DNA of 64,000 bases. It comes from Sesamum alatum (Eukaryota; Streptophyta; Magnoliopsida; Lamiales; Pedaliaceae). Shown here in pieces: positions 49,685 to 61,112 of the stretch. The notes under the pieces are model-generated. The model was not told where the DNA came from, searched no databases, and saw only the letters and a program-made list of their open reading frames with translations. Where the stretch lies: contig JACGWO010000002.1 of assembly GCA_034509735.1 (NCBI GenBank), positions 49,535,115-49,599,114 on the forward strand. The letters are read 5' to 3'. A program made the position numbers and the translations under genes. How positions within the stretch are numbered: position 1 is the first letter of the stretch; each line of letters starts with the position of its first letter.

Positions 49685-49911
49685 TAAATATTCTCTATTT
49701 GTTTATCAATCCCTTTATTTTTTTATTTTTTGTTTTTTGTCCCTTTAGTTTACATTAGGGGTTTGGTTTGAGGGGTTTTTTTTTTTTTTTAAATTACTAT
49801 TTGTGGTTGTTGATCTTGTCATTGGAAACGTGAAAGACTTTTTTTTGTTACTATTTATGGTTATATTCATTGATGAAAATTTTAAAAAAACACCTGCAAG
49901 ATATATTCATC

Positions 49912-50758
49912 ATGTTTTGTTTTGTTTTTTTTTTTGGATAATTTTGTTTTGTTTTGTGAAGATTGAGAGAGAAAAATAAAAATAAATAAGTGTGTGATAA
50001 AAAAAACTAGAGTGTATGTTTGGGTTTATTTTTGGAGACAATCTAAAATAGTGTAAAAAAAAGTGTTGTATGTATTCTGTTGTATATTAAGAGACAAAAA
50101 ATACTGTTCATTATCAAATCGTGTTTTTTTTTTATTTTTATAAATGTATATATGTATATATTAATATTTATTTATTTGTGGGTAGATTGAATTATATAAT
50201 AGGGTAAATTACATCTACCTCTCCTAAGGTTTGGTATAATTATAAATACCCCCTCATTATTTGAAAAATTATAAATACCCCCTGAGGTTTGTAACCGTCT
50301 AACAAATAACCCATTTCCATCCATTTTTGTGGGTGAACTGACCAAAATGCTCTTATGTATTTTATTTAATTTTTAAAAAAATTTGAATTTTTTTGAACTA
50401 CAATACGCAAGAGAGGTTTTTAAAGTTTTTTACACATAGGAGTTAATAATGCAATTTGCATCCGCTGATTTTTCTGCAATTTAACTAAAAAATCAAGAGA
50501 AAAATGGTCAATTTTAGGTCTTTGGTTGAAAATTACAAACCTTTGGGGGGTATTTATAATTATGTCAAAATTCATGAGAGATAAATGTAATTTACCCTAT
50601 ATAATATATTATTGCATGTATGTTTGTATGAAAAATGATACTTTTTGAGAAATTGGACCAAAACCACCCAAAACATCCAGTGAATTGTTTTGGAGGTAGA
50701 TCATATTTGGTTTTGTTTTAGGTCCATCTAAAAAACGGACTAAAAATAAAACCAAACA
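49912..50758. repeat. TGTTTGG-ended dispersed repeat, copy 2, with nested insertion
   Basis: Left part (49912-50186) matches copy 1 (AGAGAGAAAAATA, AAATAAGTGTGTG, GAGACAAAAAATACTGTTCA). The right end CTAAAAATAAAACCAAACA (50740-50758) is the exact 19-base complement of the left end of copy 1. A complete MITE sits inside it. Confidence 0.6.
50202..50597. mobile_element. Mutator-like MITE nested in a repeat, 9-bp duplication
   Basis: Ends GGGTAAATTACATC and ATGTAATTTACCC. Perfect 9-bp flanks TATATAATA at 50193-50201 and 50598-50606. Same family as 45926-46364 and 61113-61513. Confidence 0.88.
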
Positions 50759-51121
50759 TAATGATTACATTGCTAGATGTAATTATAATTTTATAAAGAA
50801 TATGAAGTATTTTTACAATTAGATATAATTTTAGAAAATGCAAATAAGAGCATCTAACATGAGTGGCATATTTGGCCAACTGTATAGCACCAAAGAAGTT
50901 GACCATGGAATTGATTGCCCTCTTCAACCATTTAATTTATATTTAAGAGATAGATTGTTTCAAAAGAAAACTTTGTACATTTCTTTCAAGACTTTGCAAG
51001 GAGATTGTATGCCTACAACTCTCTTTTCATTCTTCCTTTTGCCCCATTCAAACTTTCAAAAATTTAAACCAAAACAAAAGTCAACAAATTCAATTATTAT
51101 TATTATTATTGTGATTATTTT

Positions 51122-51442
51122 TAAATAAATTACATTGATACCCCTTGAGATTAAATCAAAATACACAAATACCTCTTTATTTTTTTGGAAAATTACAGCT
51201 AAACCTCATGAGATTATAATTGTATTACAACTACACCCCTATTCAATGGAAAGTTTGCAGTAATACCCCTTGAGGTGATAATTGTATTACAACTACACCC
51301 CTATTCAATGACAAAGTTTACACTAATACTCCCTGAAAAATATTACACTAACACCCGTCAGGAGGTGTAACTGTAATTATACAAAAGATAGGAGTGTTTA
51401 TGTAATTAAACCTAACTTCGACGATGTCAAGGTAATTTACCC
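51122..51442. mobile_element. Degenerate Mutator-like MITE
   Basis: Ends AAATAAATTACATTGATACC and GGTAATTTACCC, with near-identical TTATTTTT flanks (51115-51122 and 51443-51450). The interior has an internal duplicate: GATAATTGTATTACAACTAC and similar text occurs twice. Confidence 0.6.
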
Positions 51443-51540
51443 TTATTTTTGAAATGAAAAGAAGATATATAAATAAAGGATGTTTTCAAAAGTCGAACCA
51501 TTTCCCCACCTTCATTCTCTTCTCTCCGCTCCCTCCTCTA

Positions 51541-51552
51541 ATGGCTCAGGTA

Positions 51553-51614
<62 letters not shown>

Positions 51615-52111
51615 CACACACACAAGAAAGAAGAAAATACAGTGGTGACAACCTTACATGCAATTATTCATATTTGGGTTTGTTGTACATATATTATGGT
51701 GGTAAGAGCAGAAGGTGGTGATGAGGGTGCTAACAATGACCGATGAGAAGACAAAGCAGAAAGCCATTGAAGCTGCTGCCCACATTTTCGGTACGTACGT
51801 TGTCTGTCCAATTAATACATTCATCGTATACATATAAATATTGAAAATCCAGACACATACGCCATTAATTCATTTTGATCCATGAATGAATGATGAGAAT
51901 GAAACAGGTGTGGATTCGATTGCTGCGGATGTGAAGGATCAGAAGCTGACAGTGGTGGGAGAAATAGACACTGTGGCTGTAGTAAAAAAAACTCAAGAAA
52001 GTGGGCAAAGTGGATATCTTGTCGGTTGGCCCAGCAAAGAAAGAGGAAAACAAGCAAGACGATAAGAAAGAGTACTTAAGCCCCAACAAACTAAATAATC
52101 TAAATCCTTAA
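51541..52111 (+). CDS. HMA-domain protein without CxxC, frameshifted near the C terminus
   Basis: Exons 51541-51549 (ATG GCT CAG), 51712-51790 and 51908 onward. The protein starts MAQKVVMRVLTMTDEKTKQK and continues AIEAAAHIFGVDSIAADVKDQKLTVVGEIDTVAVVKK. It is an HMA-like ferredoxin fold whose metal-binding CxxC is replaced by TMTDEKTK, as in a known subgroup of plant HMA proteins. After an 8-A run (about 51984-51991) the literal frame ends at 52065, giving 81 aa with an atypical tail. The +1-removed frame continues with the family-typical LKKVGKVDILSVGPAKKEE tail to a stop at 52109-52111. So this is a one-base homopolymer insertion, real or from assembly. Exon 2 has the same length and phase as in the HIPP gene upstream. 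The leader intron contains CT and CA repeats. Confidence 0.72.
51556..51622. repeat. CT and CA microsatellites in intron 1 of the HMA gene
   Basis: A perfect CT run is followed immediately by a CA run, starting a few bases after the exon 1 donor. Confidence 0.9.
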
Positions 52112-54418
52112 TTTCTGTCTTAATTTTATTTAATTATTATGATTATAATTAGGGGCTGATAAACAAATCTTGCATCCTTTTGATATGTGTGTTTGATTTG
52201 AGATTCTCTCTGCATCCCATATATCATCATCCTTAAATATTATTCTTGTCCAAACACAATTGCTTCTTCATTTTCTTGTTTCTCAACCCCACATTTGAAG
52301 GGGTAATGGGATATCTAAACTCTTTCATTTTTCTTCATTATTACTAATGCTTATCTTTATTACATTATAATTTGAAGGTGTACATTTTTTTATAAAATTA
52401 TAACTACGCTTACATTAATATTGAAACTTTAAAAAAGACCCTGAACTCAACCATCTGCTAGTAGCACCGTTAAGTTTTGATGAAGTGGTGGATTTTTCTT
52501 GCGTGCATGACTGTCGTTGAAAATTTATGGACAAAAAAACCCATGTACTAGTTATGTAGACTTGCAACCTTTTTCTTGTGAGAATTCGTGTTTTGTTACT
52601 AAAAGCAATTTCTAATAACATATCTTGAAATATTAAAAAACAAAAAAGAGAAAGAAAAAAAAAGTCACCAAATTAAACCCACAAAAACAGGTTTAAAATG
52701 GATATCAATTGTCAAAAGATTATTCTAAGAACTTGTGTCATTTTCTTGACTGAATTAAGAATTTGATTAACCTTTCGAGAGATGAGAAACTCAAGGCTTG
52801 AAATTGAGGAGGACGAGAGACTAGAAACTCAAGGCTTGAAATTGAGGAGGATGAGGTCTTTCTTTCAGGCGTGTCCTTTTTCTATTACCAAAGGGTAATT
52901 TCCAAATTTTAGAAATCAATTTTTTATATTTGTTTTTCTTTTCCTTAAAAAAAACATGATTTTCAACGAAAAAATCGACTTTTCAAACATAACAAATAAC
53001 GAACTTACATTAACTAATGAACTTATAATTTCGAACCACAATAACTGACATAAATTATTAACAACCAACGAATTTACACTAACTAGTCAATCGACTTTAA
53101 TTCAAACATAATAACTAACGAACTTACATTAACTAATGAACTTACAATTTCGACCCATAATGACTAACAAACTTAGGTTTAAGTCAAGACCTATGATGCA
53201 TGGATACAGATACGGTATTACGGAAAATTTTAAGAAAATAGATTATGATACGACACTGACACAGTCATATATAATATGTTTTTTTAATATATATTTTAAT
53301 TTTTTCCGTAAAATTTATGCAATATGAAAAATATCCAAATAATACATAAATATACATATCTTATATTTAAACTTTTAATCAAAATATATGATTTAAAAAA
53401 TATACATAATTAATTTATACTAAAAGTACGCAATGAAATTTTTTTTAATAATCCGAGTTAGTTAGGTTATCATGACCGTCTCTTATTTTTTTAGTAATTT
53501 CATTCCAAACTTTTAGTTTGAGAGAAGTATTTTTTTCTTTTTTATTTAGCTCAAAACTCTCTTTTTTTAAAGAAAAAGACATTCCAAAACTTTTTATAAT
53601 TATAAAAAGAATCCTAAACGTATCGGACGCGCCTTGGTCATAATAAAAAGAATCCTAAACGTATCGGACGCACCTATATTATGGCCAAGGCGTGGTTGTC
53701 TAACACTTATCCGAACCATATTCATATCCGACTACATCGAGTAATTTTTTAGAGTAGTTGTCCAACACTTGTTCAAACCGTATCCGTGTCCGACTACATC
53801 GAATAATTTTTCAGAATATCCGTGCATGGTAATTTTGAAAGTTTTTATACTTTAAGGAGATTTTTTCTGTGAACAGCATCGTTAGAGAATGGTACTCAAC
53901 CTTTTAAAATAAGAATAAATACAATTTATTCTCCAATGATATAAAAAATAAGCAAAAAATTCTCATGTGAAAAAGATAATTAACAAATTTCCCCTGTAAT
54001 TTTAAAATAAAATAAATTATCCCCTTATATTTTCCTTTGATAGAAGATAATTTACTTCATTTCTCAAATTTGCTAATTATTTTTTCACACAAAAATTCTT
54101 ATATGATAAATTACATTTATCCCTTTTAAAATATATATGTCATATATATTTAAATAATTTGAACAAACGAAAAAGTCAGTTGACATATAAACTCAAACCC
54201 CAATAAAAGGGAAAATGTTCGGCAAGGCATGCGGAGATTTCAGTCAACAAAGTATTATTATTAGTTATGAACAAAATCTCATTTACTAACATCTCCTCTT
54301 CTCTTCTCTTTCATCCACCATTAAGCAAACACAGATAAAACTCAGTCTATAGTATACACAGTCGTGATCAAAACCAACAACACTCATTCATCAACCTTAG
54401 CCTCCCACATATATTCAA
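52112..54418. other. Intergenic region with local tandem duplications
   Basis: No gene found. Three local direct duplications are visible: 52785-52853 (AAACTCAAGGCTTGAAATTG twice), 53000-53165 (AACGAACTTACATTAACTAA twice) and 53602-53676 (AAAAAGAATCCTAAACGTAT twice). The convergent 3' flank of the LTI65-like gene is at the right. Confidence 0.5.
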
Positions 54419-56464
54419 TCAACTTCCCTGATTCCTCCGCTCGCCGCTCGCCGCCTCACCTCGTCCAACTCCGGTGCCACCTGAGCCCGCGTCGCTCACT
54501 ACAATTACGTAAACGAAACGAAATTAGCATTTGCAACCATACAACAATCCTTGTCTACATGATGTAACTGAAGAACAAGAATGCAAATCAACTCACCAAA
54601 TGATCCGGCAACCGAGTCCTGAGCCGTCTGAATTCCGCTACTCTTGCCAAGCCATGAGCCCACTGCGTCTTTCAGCCTATCCGTGACGGTCTGCCCTGAA
54701 CTCTCCGCCCCGGCAGCCAACGCGTCGTCACCTTCCCTCTTAGTTTCCGCAGCCGTGCCTAATCGTGCAGCTACCTCTTCCGATTCTGTCACCTTTCCAA
54801 CCGGATGCTCCTCCCCTGCATCCTTTTTCTTGTGAAGTGCTTCACTGATCACCTCCGACAACGCCTTATCTTCGTCTCCAGGCCTCAATTTCTCAGCCAA
54901 GTACTCCGTTGTGGCCACCCCTTTATCAGCCCCTTCTGCGTGTTCGTCTCCTCCAGTGCCGCCGTGGACTTTCGACATCACAACAGTGCCGGCGCCCGCT
55001 ACTTTCTCGTACACCGGAGCTAGTGTCTCTACTACTTTGTGCGCGTAATCCGTAACTAATTCTGATGCAGGCTTTCCAGAAGAATGTTCCTGCCCTTCTT
55101 GGCCACCGGTACCGTCGTAACCCAGCTTCGCTGCAACCATATTCTTGGCGGACACAGCCTTATCAGCAATAGCAGCAGTGGCCGATGATATTTTCCCAGC
55201 AACCGTGTCCTGGGGCACGTCTTCAGACATGGCATGATCTTGAGTTTTGGCCTTCAGTTCATGATCTTCTCGATCTCGATCGAATTGGCTTTCGGTTGGT
55301 GTCGGTGGTGGTGGAGCGAACGGATCACCGTGTTCAGCCGCAGGTCTTGAAACAGATGACGCGCCATGAACATTCAGATTGTTGAAGTGACGACCAACAT
55401 CTGCCTCTTTGCCACCTTAACATAGTCAAATGTTTGATCAAATTCCACTAACTAGTACCATAACATCAAGATTAATATTGTCAGAGACCAAACGTATCAA
55501 TAATTAGAGCAGGCAAAGATAATTTTATCTCCACAAACACACAAGAAAACAAATATATTACCAACTCCTGTAGTATCAGTGACTTTGGACTGATAATTGG
55601 AGGATGGAATTTCAGCTGCACGCTTAGGGGAATGGGGATCCTCCTCTAAGCCCATTGTCTGCCCAATTCTAACCTTCGATTCATCGACATTCGGCTTCTT
55701 CGTGTAGACGGCCGCTTCCCGGATACTGGGAAGGGTGGTGGTCGTCTTGGTTTCATGCATACGGGCCTCCACGGCTGGCTGCCGGCCATATTCAGACCCC
55801 ATTTGGCCAGGAACAGAAGGCTTAGTTATTCCTTCATCCCTTACATTGTGATCAAATCTGTCGTCGCCCGTATCTGTCGACCTTTGTATATTGATGTCGG
55901 CTTCCTTTGGTATAGTTCTGCTCCTGATAGCACTAGACTCATACACTGCGACGGAGGTAATTAAGACAAGGAAAATCAGACAACATTAGTCGGAATCTTC
56001 ACAATGATTCAAATGATTTAATTACAAAAGCCAATACTCATATAAAAAAGAGTGAAAAAAACAAACTTGGTGCGCCATGGACTTGTGGATCATCCACCAT
56101 TTCTTGCTTCTCTTCCTCATATCTGCCTTCTTCACGATTAACCCCGCGGTCGCGCTCATAACCAACTTGGTGCTCGTGACTGTGACCGTGACCGTGGCCG
56201 TGCCTCTTGATGGTGTCCTTGATTTTCTTGGCCTTATCCTTAACTTTCTTGAGCACCGATTTCTTCTCATGATGGTGCTCCTGCTCCCCTCCACCCTCCA
56301 CCACTTTCACCAAAAACAAGAGAACAGACTCATAAATGAAGAATATTGTATAATGATGTAATTATATAAGCAGGCTCAACAGAATGCAAATTAATTAAGC
56401 AATATATACCCTGTGGGTGTGGATGATGGGCATGTGAAGAAGGGCGGTGTTGTTGTGCTTCCAT
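54419..56464 (-). CDS. LTI65: Low-temperature-induced 65 kDa / RD29B-like stress protein (CAP160 family)
   Basis: Five exons on the minus strand, 56410-56464, 56067-56303, 55562-55945, 54597-55415 and 54419-54498, join in phase to about 524 aa. It is a hydrophilic, probably disordered protein induced by cold, drought and ABA in this family; the biochemical role is unclear. Seen: a lysine-rich helix KKSVLKKVKDKAKKIKDTIK, the His-rich run HGHGHGHSHEH (about 53-63), proline/serine/threonine-rich middle exons, repeated Ala/Lys LEA-like text (IADKAVSAKNMVAAKLGY, DYAHKVVETLAPVYEKVAG) and the CAP160 signature EYLAEKLRPGDEDKALSEVI. A short Gly-rich exon ends the protein. Two ABRE-type ACGTG motifs lie 160-190 bp upstream. 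The last exon boundary is the least certain. Confidence 0.87.
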
Positions 56465-56624
56465 TACGACAAAGAGAAAAACAGACAGTGAGAGATGTAG
56501 GACAAGAAATAGAGAAGGTAGTACTGGCATGGGGGGTTTTGTAAAGGAGAGAAGACTGAAACATGGATGATCAAGTCGGTGGAGGGAGGGGTTTGCTGCA
56601 TGGAGATGGCGATTCCTCAGCGAC

Positions 56625-56650
56625 ACACGTATTCTCTACAACGCCACGTC
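56625..56650 (-). promoter_or_regulatory. Pair of ABRE-like elements upstream of LTI65-like gene
   Basis: On the minus strand GACGTGGC (56643-56650) and ACGTGT (56625-56630) lie close together, about 160-190 bp upstream of the ATG at 56464. Paired ABREs are the known basis of ABA induction of RD29B-type promoters. The function here is inferred. Confidence 0.55.
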
Positions 56651-58806
56651 TCTCTCCATTAGACCTTTCATCAAATCAACAATCACCTATATATCTACTT
56701 ACAATGTGAATACACCATTTTTCTCTAAAGTCGATTTATATTAACTTATAATCTTAGGACATATAACTTACAATCCTACGACATATCATAGTAACTAAAT
56801 AAAATATTATATTATCCGTTCAATCATTTATCCCAATAATATCAATTCATTAATCTATCACATCCAAAGTAGTAAACATACCCTCAAGCGATAGGAGTCA
56901 TTAGGAACGCTATGAAAGATTACATTTTTAACCCCCCACGATATTTCTTTAAATAGCACTTCATGAAAAAGTAAATGTCAATTTTTTGAATTTCATCGAC
57001 TTACCTTATTTAGATGAGTAGTATATATACTATCTCCTATTTCTCATTAAAAGAATAAAAAAAAAAAAGATTATTGTACTGATAAGAGATATTTGGATAA
57101 ATTGCAACTTATCAAGAATTATATCCAACTCATTCATCGATAAAGAACATATTATCTAATCTTTACGTTCAGTGTTTAATTAATACCAATCCTATTTAAT
57201 TTTATTATATTTGATATCAGAGCAATATCAAATATATATGATGAGGTTATAATAATTTAAAGTATCAACGCTTTTTTTACTCCAATATGATATTTTTTTC
57301 AGAAGAAAATGAACACCTATTGGGTAAATTAGTTATAAAAAGAATTATTGATAAAAAAAAAAAAAAAAAAGGTTGAAACTGACGACTAACAATACAAGCA
57401 CAACACGAAAAATTAGGGGGTGCTTTCAGTATTTTCAGTAAGTTCAGGGGGTTTTCTACTTTTAGAAAGAAAAATAATTAAAATAATACTGACAGTCGCA
57501 CCGCTCAAATGTCAAATCACCATCAGTCCATCACCATTCACCTCTCGATTCCACAAGCAGCAGCAGCCTCTATTTTCCGAAAATTGACTCGTATATCAAA
57601 ATTTCTGAGCTCAGTTCTTCATTTTTTTCGACATTTTCCCATTAATTTTAGTTATTTGCCTCAATAATTTGAAGGGAATATCGCGTATCAGCTCATCGGC
57701 CTGCGAATTGTACGATCTCTGATCTCTCTATTTAATTCGTGATTTTTTTTTTATTAATTACTAAGTTTCCATTTGAGAATAAATCGTTGTTTGTTCTGTC
57801 AAATTTTGGTCTAGAATTTAATATCTCTGTGGAATACATGATTTTGATTGTGGAAGATGGAGACACGCAAAAGAGAAGGAAAAACAATGTGTAATCTGAT
57901 TATTTCTTGATGCATAATGTAGTTTTCTAGCTGATTATCTATGTAATCACATCTGAAAAATGAGTTCATGAATGAGTAAAAGAAATTTGTGAAATACTTG
58001 CTGGTAAATTTAGGCAATGGTAGATCCATGTCTGGGAATTGTTTTCTGTGTTTTATGGGCATGGGTTCTTTGTGGGTAGTCTCCTTCTTACATTTTCTCT
58101 GTGTTAGATTTTTCATCGATTTTCTTGGTATTTTAGCTTAAGAGATCCGCGTTTACCCGCATCCATGCTGGTGGTTACCTTTTCTCTTAATTCATTCTAT
58201 CAAGTCCTCTTACTTGGGTGATGTTGCTTTATGGGAATTAAATATTCGGAGGAATTTCTCTTAGATCATTGTTTTTGTAATCCTTTGCTTGTGAGAAGAA
58301 AATCATTCTTTGACTACTGAATGAATGCTGCATTAACACTGTTCAAGTTCAAAGAACGATTCATTCTTATGGGCTGACTACTCTGCATAGTAGAAAAGTT
58401 TTCTTAATTCTCATGGCATTCCTTCACCGGATTAGATAGGGTTAGCATTTTCCGAGATGTAATTTTATTGTAATGTGGCATGGTATGCATCATTTTCATT
58501 GGGAGTTAGTGGTCACCTCATGTTTCCTAGATTTTAGTTTAGCTGGACTTGTTTGACATGATGCAGCACGAAAAAGTTACCTCTGTATGGTATATCATTT
58601 TCTTCCTATATGTGTGTCTGTTCAAATCGCTGTATATAGCTCTTCCGTCTAGGAGATTTGCCATATGACTATATGTGCATAGAGAGTAAGTCAATACTTT
58701 GTTCTTTGGGGGGAAGTTCTCATCAGTGAAATAAATATATTGGCCCGTAATCCTATAAATTGGTACTTATGATAATGCTTATTTATCTGAAGGTTATTGA
58801 TCTAGA
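56651..58806. other. Divergent spacer and RraA-like gene leader
   Basis: AT-rich spacer between the divergent LTI65-like and RraA-like genes. The leader of the latter probably begins near 57500 (C-rich stretch with CACCATCAGTCCATCACC), is spliced from about 57700, and rejoins at the acceptor GATCTAG just before the ATG at 58807. No other gene is seen. Confidence 0.45.
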
Positions 58807-59307
58807 ATGGCCTTGGTAACGACGGCCGAAGTTTGTGATGCGAATCCACAGCTTATCGTGAGTGGTGAGCTCCGAGCACTTCAGCCAATTTTCCAGATAT
58901 ATGGAAGGCGCCAAGTCTTCTCTGGGCCCATTGTTACTCTTAAAGTGTTTGAAGATAATGTTTTGATACGTGAATTTCTTGAGGAGAAGGGCAATGGAAG
59001 AGTTCTGGTTGTTGATGGAGGTGGTAGTTTAAGATGTGCAATATTGGGAGGCAACCCTGTAGTTCAGGCTCAGAACAACGGGTGGGCTGGTATTATAGTT
59101 AACGGCTGTGTAAGGGATGTGGATGAAATCAATGGTTGTGACATTGGTGTGAGAGCTCTGGCTTCACATCCAGTAAAAGCTAACAAGAAGGGGATCGGAG
59201 AAAAACACGTTCCAATAACTATTGCTGGGACCAGAATATGCGATGGAGAATGGCTTTATGCAGATACCGATGGTATTCTGGTTTCCAAGACAGAGCTGTC
59301 CGTCTGA
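58807..59307 (+). CDS. RraA-like protein (putative 4-hydroxy-4-methyl-2-oxoglutarate aldolase)
   Basis: A single coding exon of 166 aa, the full length of plant RraA-like proteins. Bacterial relatives are class II HMG/CHA aldolases or inhibitors of RNase E; the plant function is unsettled and the name is by similarity. Seen: MALVTTAEVCDAN at the N terminus, FSGPIVTLKVFEDN, the VLVVDGGGSLRCAILGG core and the substrate/metal motif NGCVRDVDEI with Arg103-Asp104. The protein ends DTDGILVSKTELSV. No transit peptide is evident. The ATG follows an acceptor-like GATCTAG by two bases, suggesting a 5' UTR intron. Confidence 0.94.
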   Translation: MALVTTAEVCDANPQLIVSGELRALQPIFQIYGRRQVFSGPIVTLKVFEDNVLIREFLEEKGNGRVLVVDGGGSLRCAILGGNPVVQAQNNGWAGIIVNGCVRDVDEINGCDIGVRALASHPVKANKKGIGEKHVPITIAGTRICDGEWLYADTDGILVSKTELSV

Positions 59308-60262
59308 AAATATAATTTTTGATGTATTCACAGAATTAAAATACTCGCGACTAGGCTGCTTTTGCATGCTAACCGCTGTGGGTTGAACTGATGTGCTATA
59401 TTTGCTGCCATTTCTGTATTTTGCTATTTTCGATCCACTAGGAAGGATTTTTATGTATGCTGAGGGTTAAACATATATCAAGTTGAAGATCAGGTAATTT
59501 CCTGTCTGCTACTGTAGTTTCGACAAACCTCCGTAGAAATTGTTTGTAAGCATTGTTGCATCCATGACAATCGTATCTCAATATTGTGCAGAAATTGTGT
59601 TTCTTGACACTCAGGAAACAGGTCCTGGTAATTAGTAACTACACCAGTACTACGATACTCCTCTAATCCGTTGTATGATGATGTTCTTGTGGGGAAATTC
59701 TAATCCAAATTGGTTCGGCCGGATCTAAATCAATTATATATAATAAGTGTAATATATTTATTGTGTGATTGGTGTACAGTTCAGGAAAAGTGACTAACAA
59801 GTCAGTCAAGGAAAAGTGACATAGCAAGTCAGTCAAATCTGGTTTGCGTAAGAATTTTCAGCTCTTATGTTGATGCTTGTTTGATTATGATGTTCTCAGA
59901 TTTACCTAAGAGACTAAAGTGGTCCGCTCTCCACATTCAAAACTATGCTGGCATGTTGGATTCTGCTGGGATGCTGTCGACACTTATCAGTTTCTTTGGG
60001 TTGTGTGGTTGTCTTAAAGGCCCAAAGTCCAGTTCCAACGAAATGCCTGAAACCAATCTCTTTGAAATGTTAGCTGATTTGGAGAAAATGAAATTGAATT
60101 TCCGAGATCTTCAGTACTGTATTTGATGAGTCAAAATCAGATGAATTTAGGGCAAATTTCTTCAAGACTTGTAAACACAAATGAGATCAACCCCAATTAC
60201 CCAAAAGTTTGATATGCTTGTAAACCAAAAGGTTTTAAGACAGGAAGAAAGCATAACCATAT

Positions 60263-60648
60263 GGGAAATAACATTTTGGTCCCATAATTAAATTCATACT
60301 TTTGGTCTTATTAACTGTGAAATCTTCATTTTTGATCCATAACTTAAAAAAAGTAACATTTTTAATCTCATTATACATTTCTATTAGATATTTTAACAGA
60401 AAATGCTATGTTCTTGGCACCTGACCGTTGAGACCTTTCCACATTTTATCTAATTAATTACGGATTCACACTTTTAGTTTTATAACTGTAAAAAAATAGT
60501 ACTTTTGGTCTCTTACACGTGACCTTTTTCATTAAATATTTAATGAAAATATGTGATGGGACCAAAATATTACTTTCGAGAGTTATGGAATCAAAAATTT
60601 GAAATTTTTAACCAGTGAAATTTATACTATACGAGAAATATTATTTCC
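60263..60648. repeat. Foldback MITE-like repeat
   Basis: The left end GGGAAATAACATTTTGGTCC and the right end GAAATATTATTTCC are inverted. ATTTTGGTCCCATAA near the left and GATGGGACCAAAATATTA near the right are complementary. No clear target duplication. Confidence 0.65.
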
Positions 60649-60785
60649 AAATAATAACAAGATGAAGTAGTCCATTTGAGGATGACTCATAAAGACATAG
60701 ACATAATTATTTTACAATTCTTTATTGCTGGCCTTTATGGGGACCTATTCACACACGCACACACACCTTTTTCAGTTTCCAGGCT

Positions 60786-60811
60786 ATCATCATCATCATC
60801 ATCATCATCAT
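60786..60811. repeat. ATC trinucleotide microsatellite
   Basis: Eight or so tandem ATC units in intergenic DNA. Confidence 0.9.
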
Positions 60812-61112
60812 GAATCAAAATAATTAAGGGGTTGCTTAACAAGATAAATGAGATGTGTTTAAGCAATTAATGTGTACTTAATTACTTCAATTTGAAGGGA
60901 AGAGAGCCTATGTTCCTATGCGGTCTCTTTGAAGCCATTGCCAACTAAATACACCTTACATTGTCCTTGTCAATAATTCTGATTTTTCTTTAAATTCTGG
61001 CAATTATTTGTGAGTTTGGGAGTTAAGTATTGATTGATTATGGATCGACAATTATTTAATCATAATTACTTTGTGAAAAAAAGCAGTCGGTTTTGTTTCA
61101 AATTCATATTTA

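Larger units (their letters stand above)
49685..51540. other. Spacer between the two HMA genes
   Basis: HIPP 3' UTR, then the TGTTTGG-ended repeat copy 2 (about 49912-50758) interrupted by a MITE (50202-50597), then another MITE-like element (51122-51442). No additional gene. Confidence 0.55.

Noticed and set aside
59881..60126. 81-aa ORF downstream of the RraA-like gene
   Set aside because: Looks moderately protein-like but I recognise no family, see no splice partners and cannot exclude chance. Kept only as a note in the region entry.
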